A stretch of DNA of 5,523 bases from an uncultured Clostridia bacterium (GCA_946056455.1 CAMGJS010000083.1:1-5523); one strand, 5' to 3'. Positions 1-5,523 are shown, counted from the first letter of the stretch. Numbers and translations: made by a program. The notes: generated by a model not told the origin, from the sequence alone.

Positions 1-1281
1 GTCCTTGAAAGAATTATTACGGATATTCCTGCTCCTAAGGGGGACGATGACGCTCCGTTGCAGGCGCTTATCTTTGACAGCTACTATGACAGCTACAAGG
101 GCGTTATCATCTACATAAGAGTAGTTGAGGGAACTGTCCGTGTGGGCACAAAAATAAAGCTTATGGCAACGGGTGCGGAATTTGATGTTGTCGAAACGGG
201 CTATATGGGCGCAACGGATCTTGTCAATGTGGGCGAGCTTCACGCAGGAGAGGTAGGGTATATTGCCGCCTCGATAAAGAGTATAAGCGACACAAGAGTG
301 GGCGACACCGTAACGGACGCCGAAAACCCCTGCGCCGAGCCTTTGCCGGGATATAAAAAGGTCAACCCTATGGTCTTTTCGGGAATATATCCCCTTGACG
401 GAGCAAAATACGGCGATTTGAGGGACGCTCTCGAAAAATTACAGCTCAACGACGCCTCGCTTTCGTTTGAGCCCGAAACCTCGATAGCTTTGGGCTTTGG
501 TTTCCGTTGCGGATTTCTGGGACTTCTTCATATGGAGATTATTCAGGAGCGTATTGAAAGGGAATACAACCTTGACATTATCACAACGGCGCCGTCGGTT
601 ATCTATAAGGTCACGCTGACAAACGGCGAGGAAAAATACATCGACAACCCCTCAAACTACCCCGACCCTGCCCAGATACAGCTTGCGGAGGAGCCTGTCG
701 TAAAGTCAAATATACTTGTGCCGTCGGAATTTGTGGGAAATATTATGGAGCTTTGCAAGGAGCGCCGCGGCGTATTCAAGGATATGAAATACCTTGACGA
801 AACAAGAGTTGAGCTTCACTATGAACTCCCCCTGAATGAAATTGTCTATGACTTTTTTGACGCTTTGAAATCAAGAACACGCGGTTATGCTTCCTTTGAC
901 TATGAATTTATGGGATATGTCCCCTCAAAGCTTGTCAAGCTTGATATTCTTTTAAACGGCGACATTGTGGACGCTCTTTCCTTTATTGTCCACATTGACA
1001 AAGCATACGCAAGAGGAAGAAAAATTGCCGAAAACCTCAAGGAAAATATTCCTCGTCAGATGTTTGAAGTTCCCATTCAGGCTGCTGTCGGAGGAAAAGT
1101 TATAGCAAGAGAAACCGTCAAGGCATACCGCAAGGATGTTCTTGCAAAGTGCTACGGCGGAGATATAACAAGAAAGAAAAAACTGCTTGAAAAGCAGAAA
1201 GAGGGCAAAAAGCGTATGCGCCAGTTCGGAACGGTAGAGGTTCCGTCCGAAGCGTTCACCGCTGTTCTCAAAATAGATTAA
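1..1281 (+). CDS. lepA: Elongation factor 4 (LepA), C-terminal ~70%, 5' end outside window
   Basis: Translation-factor GTPase that binds the ribosome and is described as promoting back-translocation or helping initiation and ribosome assembly; cytosolic, partly membrane-associated. The frame is open from base 1, giving 426 residues before the TAA at 1279-1281. The first residues ([15 protein letters not shown]) match the end of the LepA G domain, so about 170 residues with the GTP-binding motifs are missing only because of the window edge; the total would be near the usual 600. In order I see the beta-barrel domain II (about residues 20-110), domain III with the conserved [16 protein letters not shown] (165-180), an EF-G domain V-like part containing RGYASFDYE (294-302), and the LepA-specific C-terminal domain (about 340-426) with [20 protein letters not shown] (383-402), a lysine-rich tRNA-contacting segment. 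No frameshift or missing motif is seen. It heads the packed gene set that runs to hemW. Confidence 0.97.
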   Translation, partial: VLERIITDIPAPKGDDDAPLQALIFDSYYDSYKGVIIYIRVVEGTVRVGTKIKLMATGAEFDVVETGYMGATDLVNVGELHAGEVGYIAASIKSISDTRVGDTVTDAENPCAEPLPGYKKVNPMVFSGIYPLDGAKYGDLRDALEKLQLNDASLSFEPETSIALGFGFRCGFLGLLHMEIIQERIEREYNLDIITTAPSVIYKVTLTNGEEKYIDNPSNYPDPAQIQLAEEPVVKSNILVPSEFVGNIMELCKERRGVFKDMKYLDETRVELHYELPLNEIVYDFFDALKSRTRGYASFDYEFMGYVPSKLVKLDILLNGDIVDALSFIVHIDKAYARGRKIAENLKENIPRQMFEVPIQAAVGGKVIARETVKAYRKDVLAKCYGGDITRKKKLLEKQKEGKKRMRQFGTVEVPSEAFTAVLKID

Positions 1282-1288
1282 GGAGGTG
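1281..1288 (+). promoter_or_regulatory. Strong RBS overlapping the lepA stop codon
   Basis: AGGAGGTG begins on the last base of the lepA TAA and lies 7 bases before the ATG at 1294. This near-perfect Shine-Dalgarno sequence is the main evidence that the short reading frame at 1294-1473 is a real gene. Its overlap with the lepA stop suggests that the two are translated from one mRNA. Confidence 0.85.
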
Positions 1289-1293
1289 CCGTT

Positions 1294-1473
1294 ATGGGCC
1301 CCGAAAGAGCTATGGTGACTTTGTTTTCACTTATTTCAACAGGCTTTATCGGATATTGCTTCTATCATATCTTAACAACGGGCGATATTCTGAAAATTCT
1401 TATTTCGGGCGCGCTCGGCATTGCCTCCACAGTATTTCTCGTCATTCAGATGAGAAAAAATATAAAAGGGTGA
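1294..1473 (+). CDS. Small two-helix membrane protein, 59 aa, unknown function
   Basis: I do not recognise this family. The frame starts MGPERAMVTLFSLIST and ends MRKNIKG, 59 residues in all. Two hydrophobic stretches, about residues 9-28 and 33-52, are separated by a short turn (TTGD), so a helical hairpin in the cytoplasmic membrane is likely. The basic C-terminus (MRKNIKG) suggests that both ends face the cytoplasm. There are no cysteine pairs, catalytic motifs or signal-peptidase site. Support for it being real: an excellent RBS with ideal spacing, 12 bases from the lepA stop, and a stop only 4 bases before the next ATG, so it fills the gap between two genes exactly. It is short enough to be dropped by length-filtered gene calling. 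Its place in the lepA-hemW set implies co-expression with translation and heme-handling genes, but gives no direct hint of its role. Confidence 0.8.
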   Translation: MGPERAMVTLFSLISTGFIGYCFYHILTTGDILKILISGALGIASTVFLVIQMRKNIKG

Positions 1474-1477
1474 TTTT

Positions 1478-1795
1478 ATGAAATACGAATGTCCTCATTG
1501 TCACGAAAAGACAATTACTCTTAAACAGAAAGCCTTTGCGGGAACTTTAACTTCACGCGGAGCAGAATGTGAAAAATGCAAGAGAAGATGCGTAAACGGC
1601 AAGGACTCGACAATTTTCAGACTTGTCACTTCGCTTGCCGTTCTGATATTCATTACAAAACTCATTTTCTTCTCTGAAATCGATATGACATTCTGCATTG
1701 TGGCTTCAATAATAGCGCTTGTTGTTGCTAAAATACTGCAGATAATCTTTGACGCATTTTTTGCAAAGCTTATTCCGTCACAATGGATAGATTAG
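1478..1795 (+). CDS. Zinc-ribbon, two-helix membrane protein, 105 aa, unknown function
   Basis: The N-terminus carries a zinc-ribbon pattern: C5-P-H-C8 and C31-E-K-C34, with 22 residues between the pairs and additional H7, H9 and C38 nearby. Two hydrophobic segments follow, about residues 46-65 and 71-91. The layout (cytosolic zinc ribbon, then a membrane hairpin) resembles the small CxxC-N20-CxxC proteins of Firmicutes, with slightly wider spacing; that family has no firm function that I know of. The start ATG has the RBS-like GGTGAT at 1469-1474, which matches the distal part of the Shine-Dalgarno consensus at proper spacing and overlaps the stop of the previous gene. The gene is 4 bases after the 59-aa gene and overlaps hemW by 13 bases, so the three are probably translationally linked. 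A role in metal or protein handling at the membrane is possible but is only a guess. Confidence 0.85.
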   Translation: MKYECPHCHEKTITLKQKAFAGTLTSRGAECEKCKRRCVNGKDSTIFRLVTSLAVLIFITKLIFFSEIDMTFCIVASIIALVVAKILQIIFDAFFAKLIPSQWID

Positions 1796-2895
1796 GAGTT
1801 TATATCCACATTCCGTTCTGCGCAAAAAAATGTCCCTACTGCGATTTTTATTCGGTGAGGTATAATAAAGACCTTGTTTCACGGTATGTTGACGCTCTTG
1901 TGCGGAATTTCAGGGCTTTTCGGGATAAATACGGAATACATAAGGCTACTTCCGTTTATTTCGGGGGAGGAACTCCTCTTTTGCTCTCTCCTGCGCAGTT
2001 AGACATACTGCTTTCGGCACTCTCTGAATGTTTTGATATTGACGAAAATGCAGAGATAACCGCAGAGGCCAACCCGTCGATGTCCGATAAAACAAGGCTT
2101 TCGGAATACAGAAAAACGGGGATAAACCGAATATCCTTCGGGGTGCAGAGCTTTTGTGACGATGAGCTGAAAGCACTCGGAAGAACGCACACCGCCGAGG
2201 GCGCAAAAAGGGCGATTGTCAACGCTTTTGACGCGGGCTTTGAAAATATCTCCGCCGATATTATGCTGGGCATTTTAGGGCAGAATGAAGAAAGTCTTGC
2301 AAGGACTATTGACATTACAGGAAAGCTTCCGTTGTCGCATATTTCTGCGTATATGTTAAAAATCGAAGAAAACACACCGTATAATTGCGATGAGATAAAA
2401 AACGCTCTGCCCGACGATGACAGCGTTGCCGAGCTTTATCTTTTTGCTTGCAAGGAACTTGAAGAAAGGGGATTTTTGCAGTATGAAATTTCGAACTTTG
2501 CTAAGAAAGGACGGCAAAGCAGGCATAACCTACTCTATTGGAAATCCCTTGACTATATTGGTTTCGGCGCTGCTGCACATTCCTGCTTTCGCGGTAGTCG
2601 TTTCGCTGTTCCTTGCGATATCGGCGCTTATATTGAAAATACTTCCCAGCAGGAAGTAATAACCGACGATAACCCCTGCACTTTTTCGGAATACGCTATG
2701 TTAAGGCTGAGGTTGTGCGAGGGACTTTCGCTCCATAAGGCGAAAGAACGGTTTTCTTTTGACGAAGAAGAGCTACTCAGAAGGGCGGAAAAATACCGCG
2801 TAAATAATCTGCTTAAAATCGAAAACGGCAGGATTATCCTCACAAGACAAGGCTTTCTTGTCAGCAACGGAATAATAGCGGACCTTATCGTTTAG
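1783..2895 (+). CDS. hemW: Radical SAM heme chaperone HemW (HemN-like, not a true oxidase)
   Basis: Cytosolic, possibly membrane-associated radical SAM protein. The family binds heme and is thought to insert it into respiratory hemoproteins; it was long misnamed oxygen-independent coproporphyrinogen III oxidase. The 370 residues match the usual family length. Seen in order: the start LGVYIHIPFC with the 4Fe-4S cysteines C13, C17 and C20 (CAKKCPYCDF); GGGTP at 61-65 for SAM binding; EANP at 95-98; NRISFGVQS at 115-123; DIMLGILGQ at 159-167; SAYMLKIEENTP at 188-199; YEISNFA at 234-240; RHNLLYW at 247-253; GFGAAAHS at 260-267; and a C-terminal winged-helix-like end (LTRQGFLVSNGIIADL). The sequence CDF after the cluster, not the CxC of HemN, fits HemW. 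Small oddities are GILGQ where GLPGQ is common, and GGGTPLLL where GGGTPSLL is common. The ATG has no visible Shine-Dalgarno sequence and overlaps the upstream gene, so coupled translation is likely. In Bacillus subtilis hemW also follows lepA. Confidence 0.95.
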   Translation: MDRLGVYIHIPFCAKKCPYCDFYSVRYNKDLVSRYVDALVRNFRAFRDKYGIHKATSVYFGGGTPLLLSPAQLDILLSALSECFDIDENAEITAEANPSMSDKTRLSEYRKTGINRISFGVQSFCDDELKALGRTHTAEGAKRAIVNAFDAGFENISADIMLGILGQNEESLARTIDITGKLPLSHISAYMLKIEENTPYNCDEIKNALPDDDSVAELYLFACKELEERGFLQYEISNFAKKGRQSRHNLLYWKSLDYIGFGAAAHSCFRGSRFAVPCDIGAYIENTSQQEVITDDNPCTFSEYAMLRLRLCEGLSLHKAKERFSFDEEELLRRAEKYRVNNLLKIENGRIILTRQGFLVSNGIIADLIV

Positions 2896-2908
2896 CATAA
2901 TAGCTAAA

Positions 2909-2955
2909 AAGGCGTTTTGCAAGCGGCGAAAAATTTACTTGCAAAAAGACGCCTT
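2909..2955. repeat. Long inverted repeat between hemW and the aminotransferase gene
   Basis: The left arm is AAGGCG (2909-2914) plus TTTTGCAAG (2915-2923). The right arm is CTTGCAAAA (2938-2946), a 3-base bulge AGA, then CGCCTT (2950-2955). The loop is 14 bases. All 15 arm bases pair apart from the bulge. An outer AGCAT/ATGCT pair (2894-2898 and 2956-2960) could extend it. A T-run follows the stem only when read on the minus strand (complement of the A-run at 2906-2910). On the plus strand the stem is followed by ATGCTATAAAATAAA, so it is a poor classical terminator for hemW. It may be a weak or bidirectional terminator, an mRNA-stabilising 3' hairpin, or an operator, because the right arm overlaps a possible promoter. 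Confidence 0.75.
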
Positions 2956-2965
2956 ATGCTATAAA
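2939..2965 (+). promoter_or_regulatory. Possible extended -10 promoter for the aminotransferase gene
   Basis: TGCTATAAA at 2957-2965 is one base from the extended -10 consensus TGnTATAAT. The best -35 candidate is TTGCAA (2939-2944, 4 of 6 matches), with a short 15-base spacer, so recognition would rest mainly on the extended -10. Transcription would start near 2972, leaving a leader of about 45 bases before the ATG at 3017. The -35 candidate lies inside the right arm of the inverted repeat. The gene could also be read through from hemW. Confidence 0.4.
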
Positions 2966-3004
2966 ATAAATATAGTGGGTTTTTATGACCGAAATATGTT
3001 TTTT

Positions 3005-3010
3005 GGGGGA
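3005..3010 (+). promoter_or_regulatory. RBS that sets the aminotransferase start at 3017
   Basis: GGGGGA lies 6 bases before the ATG at 3017. The in-frame TTG at 2939 has no comparable site, and starting there would add 26 residues that do not look like this family, so this RBS decides the start. Confidence 0.75.
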
Positions 3011-3016
3011 TATTCA

Positions 3017-4297
3017 ATGGAACTCAGTAAAATGACAAGAGAACAGCTTGTCGAATTTAAAAATGAAGTTCAGTCCGAATATGACAGCTTTAAGGCAAAG
3101 GGATTAAAGCTTGATATGTCGAGGGGAAAGCCTTGTTCCGAACAGCTTGACCTTACTATGCCTATGCTTGACACCTTGAACAGCTCGTCGGACCTTAAAT
3201 CTGAAAACGGAACGGACTGCCGGAACTACGGTATTTTGGACGGTATCCCCGAGGCGAAAAAGCTTTTTGCCGATATTCTTGAAGTTTCTCCCGATGAAGT
3301 AATCGTCGGCGGAAATTCAAGCCTTGCGCTTATGTATGATACGATAACAAGGGCGATGCTTTACGGCGTAGTCGGAAGCGAAAGACCTTGGTGCAAAGAA
3401 GAAAAAATAAAGTTCTTAGCGCCTGTTCCCGGATATGACAGACATTTTGCAATATGTGAAAAGCTCGGAATAGAAATGATAAATGTTCCGATGACGGATA
3501 ACGGTCCCGATATGGATATTGTCGAGGAGCTTGTTGCAAAGGATAAGTCCATTAAGGGAATATGGTGCGTTCCGATGTATTCAAACCCCGGCGGAACAAC
3601 TTATTCCGACGAAACGGTAAAGCGCTTTGCTTCACTTAAAACAGCGGCACCCGATTTCAGAATTTTCTGGGACAACGCATACTGTATCCATCATCTTTCA
3701 GATACTCCCGATAAGCTTCTGAACATTATGGAAGAATGTAAGAAAAACGGTACCGAAAATCGTGTTTATATCTTCACTTCCACTTCAAAGATAACATTTT
3801 CGGGCGCAGGTCTTGCGGCTATGGCGGCAAGCGTTGAAAATATCGCCGACATAAAAAAGAGTATGACCGTTCAGACAATAGGCTACGACAAGATAAATAT
3901 GTTAAGGCACACAAGATTTTTCGGAAATAAGGAAAATGTCTTTGAGCATATGAAAAAGCACCGCGCGATAATTGAGCCTAAGTTTGACGCTGTTCTTTCG
4001 GCACTTGAAACAGAGATTGCTCCCATAGGCGGTTGCGAATGGAGCAAGCCCAACGGCGGATACTTCATTTCGTTCAATGCTCCCAAGGGTTGTGCAAAGA
4101 GAATTGTCGAGCTTTGCAAAGAGGCTGGGGTAGTTCTCACGGGCGCAGGGGCTACATTCCCCTATGGTAAGGACCCCGATGACAGAAATATCAGAATTGC
4201 TCCCACATACCCCACTGTTTCGGACCTTTCACTCGCTACAAAGCTTTTCTGTATCTGCGTAAAGCTTGCTTATGCCGAGAAATTATTGTCAGAATAA
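3017..4297 (+). CDS. PLP-dependent aminotransferase, MocR-like / aspartate aminotransferase Ic type
   Basis: Cytosolic fold-type I PLP enzyme, 426 residues, close to family length. It most resembles the group annotated as putative aminotransferase or alanine-glyoxylate/aspartate aminotransferase (Pfam Aminotran_MocR, as I recall it); some members transaminate aspartate with 2-oxoglutarate. No DNA-binding domain is present, so it is not itself a MocR regulator. Seen, counting from the ATG: the N-terminal LDMSRGKP (32-39); RNYGILDG (69-76); GGNSSL (98-103), the PLP-phosphate-binding turn; PVPGYDRHF (136-144), with the tyrosine that stacks on the ring; YSNPGGT (188-194), with the cofactor-binding Asn; WDNAY (218-222), with the Asp that pairs with the pyridine nitrogen; TSTSKITFSGAGLA (254-267), with K258 as the Schiff-base lysine; and NIRIAPT (391-397), with R393 as likely carboxylate anchor. 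All key residues are present. It sits 121 bases after hemW and is followed by a strong terminator. The substrate cannot be read from the sequence; aspartate is the best guess. Confidence 0.9.
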   Translation: MELSKMTREQLVEFKNEVQSEYDSFKAKGLKLDMSRGKPCSEQLDLTMPMLDTLNSSSDLKSENGTDCRNYGILDGIPEAKKLFADILEVSPDEVIVGGNSSLALMYDTITRAMLYGVVGSERPWCKEEKIKFLAPVPGYDRHFAICEKLGIEMINVPMTDNGPDMDIVEELVAKDKSIKGIWCVPMYSNPGGTTYSDETVKRFASLKTAAPDFRIFWDNAYCIHHLSDTPDKLLNIMEECKKNGTENRVYIFTSTSKITFSGAGLAAMAASVENIADIKKSMTVQTIGYDKINMLRHTRFFGNKENVFEHMKKHRAIIEPKFDAVLSALETEIAPIGGCEWSKPNGGYFISFNAPKGCAKRIVELCKEAGVVLTGAGATFPYGKDPDDRNIRIAPTYPTVSDLSLATKLFCICVKLAYAEKLLSE

Positions 4298-4313
4298 AAA
4301 TATTGTAAAAAAC

Positions 4314-4342
4314 AAAAAGCACGCCTTTGGGCGTGCTTTTTT
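4314..4342. terminator. Bidirectional rho-independent terminator between convergent genes
   Basis: The perfect stem GCACGCC (4319-4325) / GGCGTGC (4330-4336) has a TTTG loop and is flanked by five A on the left (4314-4318) and six T on the right (4337-4342). It therefore works in both directions: the stem begins 16 bases after the aminotransferase stop (plus strand) and 17 bases after the SDR stop (minus strand). The stem has seven GC-rich pairs and the A/T flanks can pair too. Confidence 0.93.
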
Positions 4343-4358
4343 ATGCTATGTATAAAGC

Positions 4359-5303
4359 TTACTTTGTGTTGTCAAGGTTCCAACGGAATGTTGAAATTCT
4401 CTGAGCCTTGGTGTTGCTGTAATTTATGTTGTTTGTAAGAGTAGAAAGGTCAATGTAACGGTAGTCGGTCTTAGGTCTTTTGCCCGAGTTTGCAAGAGCG
4501 GCCTTGATAGCGTCAGAGGTGTAGTTTCTTGAAATAACTGCGCCGAGCTTGTGGAAGTCACGCTCAAACTCAACTATTGACTTTGCGAGTGTGATATTTG
4601 TATCGCAGACATTGTAAATGCCCTGATACTGATATGAACCGTCCTGCGTAAGAACGCCGTTTACAAAGTCAACGAGATTATAGATACAGCAGAACGAGAA
4701 ACCATAGTTACCGTCGCCGTAAAGGAAACCTACGCCGTCCTTATAGTCGTAAATTCTGTCGTGGAGGTTCTGGTTGTAATCCTTTGAATAAACGGGAGCC
4801 ACTCTCATAACGACGCCCTTGGAGTTGCCCTTTTTGAGCGACTTTGCAAGCTCTCTTTCACTGTCGGACTTCATCTTTGCATAGTTTGAGAAAGGCTTTT
4901 CGTCGTTTGTTTCACGAATGGGCTCTCTCGACTTCTGCGGAGCGTAAATCTGAGTTGTGCTGAGCATTATAATGTCCTTTATTCCTGCGTCAACTGCAGT
5001 TTTGTAAAGATACTTGTCAACATTTGCGCACTGCTTCATCTCAACATCTGTAACAACGGAGTCAAGGTCGTTATCGACAGAGCAGGCAAGATGAATTACT
5101 GCGTCAAGCTTTCCGCTTTCAAGTATGGGTGAGATCTTTGATTTATCAGTAATATCAGCCTGAAGAAAGTTGAAGTTGGGCTGACCGATAAGAGGACTCG
5201 CTTTTGAGTCTGTTCCGATAACATTATTGCCTTTCTGCAAGAGCGCACTTGTGACTTCCCTTCCGATAAAGCCGCTGGCGCCTGTAACTAAGATGGTTTT
5301 CAT
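4359..5303 (-). CDS. NAD-dependent epimerase/dehydratase family protein (extended SDR), substrate unknown
   Basis: Rossmann-fold oxidoreductase of the extended short-chain dehydrogenase/reductase family, 314 residues, cytosolic. The family acts mostly on nucleotide sugars (epimerases, dehydratases, reductases). Seen: the N-terminal dinucleotide motif GASGFIG (8-14); D32 at the end of beta-2, which favours NAD(H) over NADP(H); QADITD (48-53); DAVIHLAC (67-74); the catalytic set S115-T116 (LSTT), Y141 and K145 (YAKMK); and MRVAPVY (166-172), matching the LRxxxVYG-like strand of epimerases. The C-terminal part (about 175-314), which sets substrate choice, contains CCIYNLVDFVNGVL and GIYNVCD, typical of the family, but no signature that I can tie to one substrate. 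The start is supported by AGGAGGT 7 bases upstream. It is a single gene with its own promoter and terminator, and no sugar-pathway neighbour helps assign it. It could equally be an uncharacterised UDP-glucose 4-epimerase-like or reductase enzyme. Confidence 0.9.
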   Translation of the reverse strand: MKTILVTGASGFIGREVTSALLQKGNNVIGTDSKASPLIGQPNFNFLQADITDKSKISPILESGKLDAVIHLACSVDNDLDSVVTDVEMKQCANVDKYLYKTAVDAGIKDIIMLSTTQIYAPQKSREPIRETNDEKPFSNYAKMKSDSERELAKSLKKGNSKGVVMRVAPVYSKDYNQNLHDRIYDYKDGVGFLYGDGNYGFSFCCIYNLVDFVNGVLTQDGSYQYQGIYNVCDTNITLAKSIVEFERDFHKLGAVISRNYTSDAIKAALANSGKRPKTDYRYIDLSTLTNNINYSNTKAQRISTFRWNLDNTK

Positions 5304-5310
5304 AGGTTCT

Positions 5311-5317
5311 ACCTCCT
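5311..5317 (-). promoter_or_regulatory. Strong RBS of the SDR gene
   Basis: On the minus strand AGGAGGT lies 7 bases before the ATG at 5303-5301. It is close to full complementarity with the 16S rRNA 3' end and confirms the start. With the good promoter upstream it suggests a well-expressed gene. Confidence 0.9.
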
Positions 5318-5346
5318 ATAAGTGGGATAATTGAATAAAGGCAAAT

Positions 5347-5388
5347 CCATTTAAATTGCGCGGAATAATCCGCAAAATTGTAAAATGG
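5347..5388 (-). other. Predicted stem-loop in the SDR mRNA leader
   Basis: In transcript sense, CCATTT (5388-5383) pairs with AAATGG (5352-5347), AATT (5379-5376) with AATT (5357-5354), and GCGGA (5373-5369) with TCCGC (5364-5360), around a TTAT loop with two small internal loops. It lies between the promoter and the RBS and is not followed by a T-run, so it is not an intrinsic terminator. It may stabilise the mRNA or be regulatory; I do not recognise a known riboswitch. Confidence 0.5.
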
Positions 5389-5392
5389 GCAT
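5351..5392 (-). CDS. Possible 13-aa leader peptide upstream of the SDR gene
   Basis: An ATG at 5392-5390 opens 13 codons (MPILQFCGLFRAI) ending in TAA at 5353-5351. AAAGGA (5404-5399) sits 6 bases before it, a fair RBS by spacing. However, the predicted transcription start (about 5401-5399) falls inside that RBS, so most of it may not be in the mRNA. The frame coincides almost exactly with the predicted stem-loop, so its translation would open the hairpin. There is no run of one amino acid as in classical attenuators. A frame this short could be chance. Confidence 0.22.
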   Translation of the reverse strand: MPILQFCGLFRAI

Positions 5393-5406
5393 AGCTGTTC
5401 CTTTAC

Positions 5407-5435
5407 ATTATACCAATAACTTTAAAAAAATGCAA
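5407..5435 (-). promoter_or_regulatory. Extended -10 promoter of the SDR gene
   Basis: On the minus strand the -10 is a perfect TATAAT (5412-5407), preceded by TGG, which gives the full extended -10 TGnTATAAT. With a 17-base spacer, the -35 candidate is TTGCAT (5435-5430, 3 of 6 matches). A T/A-tract fills the spacer, and A/T-rich sequence lies upstream as an UP element might. Predicted start is about 5400, giving a leader of roughly 97 bases. A housekeeping sigma-A promoter is likely. Confidence 0.8.
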
Positions 5436-5450
5436 TACCTTTATAATATC

Positions 5451-5463
5451 CTTTTTCAAAAAG
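5451..5463. repeat. Short palindrome upstream of the SDR promoter
   Basis: CTTTTT (5451-5456), one central base, then AAAAAG (5458-5463) form a 13-bp perfect dyad 15 bases upstream of the -35 candidate. It may be a regulator site, but in AT-rich DNA such dyads are common. The rest of 5436-5523 is AT-rich and shows no gene. Confidence 0.3.
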
Positions 5464-5523
5464 TGATTAAATTCTTCATATTATTGAAAATCGGCTTGTT
5501 TAAATTATGCAAATATGCTAAAA

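Noticed and set aside
1819..1842. Absence of the extra HemN cysteine next to the radical SAM cluster, as a sign of a defective enzyme
   Set aside because: CxxxCxxCDF is the normal pattern for HemW; it separates this family from true HemN and is not a defect.
1956..2375. A 139-codon minus-strand frame opposite hemW
   Set aside because: Serine/alanine-rich translation without recognisable motifs, antisense to a well-conserved gene, typical of a shadow frame.
2417..2659. An 80-codon plus-strand frame inside hemW, with a hydrophobic, membrane-like translation
   Set aside because: It lies fully inside hemW in another frame, and the hemW motifs (YEISNFA, GFGAAAHS) are intact across the same bases. 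The hydrophobic look is a by-product of frame shift.
2909..2960. The inverted repeat as a standard rho-independent terminator of hemW
   Set aside because: No T-run follows the stem on the plus strand and the right arm carries a 3-base bulge, so I list it as an inverted repeat of uncertain role.
3883..4140. An 85-codon minus-strand frame opposite the aminotransferase
   Set aside because: Antisense to a region coding for conserved family sequence, with no motif and no promoter context of its own.
2955..4350. Shared TTATGCTAT after both the inverted repeat (2954-2962) and the terminator (4341-4349), as possible direct repeats flanking a mobile unit around the aminotransferase
   Set aside because: Only about nine AT-rich bases match; there is no transposase, no terminal inverted repeat and no composition change, so chance is the simpler explanation.
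5485..5523. A plus-strand promoter at the window end (TTGAAA followed by TATGCA) for a divergent gene beyond it
   Set aside because: The -10 match is poor and the sequence is too AT-rich to separate from chance; no downstream gene is visible.

Overview
The window looks like an ordinary chromosomal segment of an anaerobic Firmicute, probably of class Clostridia (a Ruminococcus/Oscillospiraceae-like genome is my best guess, not proven). The basis is moderate GC content, strong AGGAGG-type ribosome binding sites, a lepA-to-hemW gene order known from Firmicutes, and an aminotransferase type common in Clostridia. I see no phage, transposon, CRISPR, tRNA or rRNA signal.

Left part (1-2895, plus strand): a tightly packed set that reads as one operon. 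It starts inside lepA (elongation factor 4; the first ~170 codons lie outside the window). Next come a 59-residue protein with two predicted membrane helices (1294-1473), a 105-residue zinc-ribbon protein with two membrane helices (1478-1795), and hemW (1783-2895), a radical SAM heme chaperone whose start overlaps the zinc-ribbon gene by 13 bases. The two small membrane genes sit between lepA and hemW, which are adjacent in Bacillus subtilis, and hrcA does not follow hemW as it does there.

Middle (2896-4297, plus strand): a 121-base gap holds a long inverted repeat that overlaps a possible extended -10 promoter. It is followed by a PLP-dependent fold-type I aminotransferase of the MocR-like/aspartate aminotransferase Ic group, whose best start is the ATG at 3017. 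A strong hairpin with T-runs on both strands (4314-4342) ends this gene and the convergent gene to its right.

Right part (4359-5523, minus strand): a single extended short-chain dehydrogenase/reductase (NAD-dependent epimerase/dehydratase family) of unknown substrate, with a strong RBS. It has a clear extended -10 promoter about 100 bases upstream of its start. The leader between them can fold into a stem-loop that coincides almost exactly with a 13-codon reading frame. The final ~90 bases are AT-rich, with one short palindrome and no gene that I can see.

The genes are mostly housekeeping: translation, heme handling, amino acid metabolism and sugar/nucleotide-sugar or related redox chemistry. 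I found no convincing new multi-gene system. The most interesting points are the two small membrane proteins between lepA and hemW, the inverted repeat before the aminotransferase, and the structured leader of the SDR gene.
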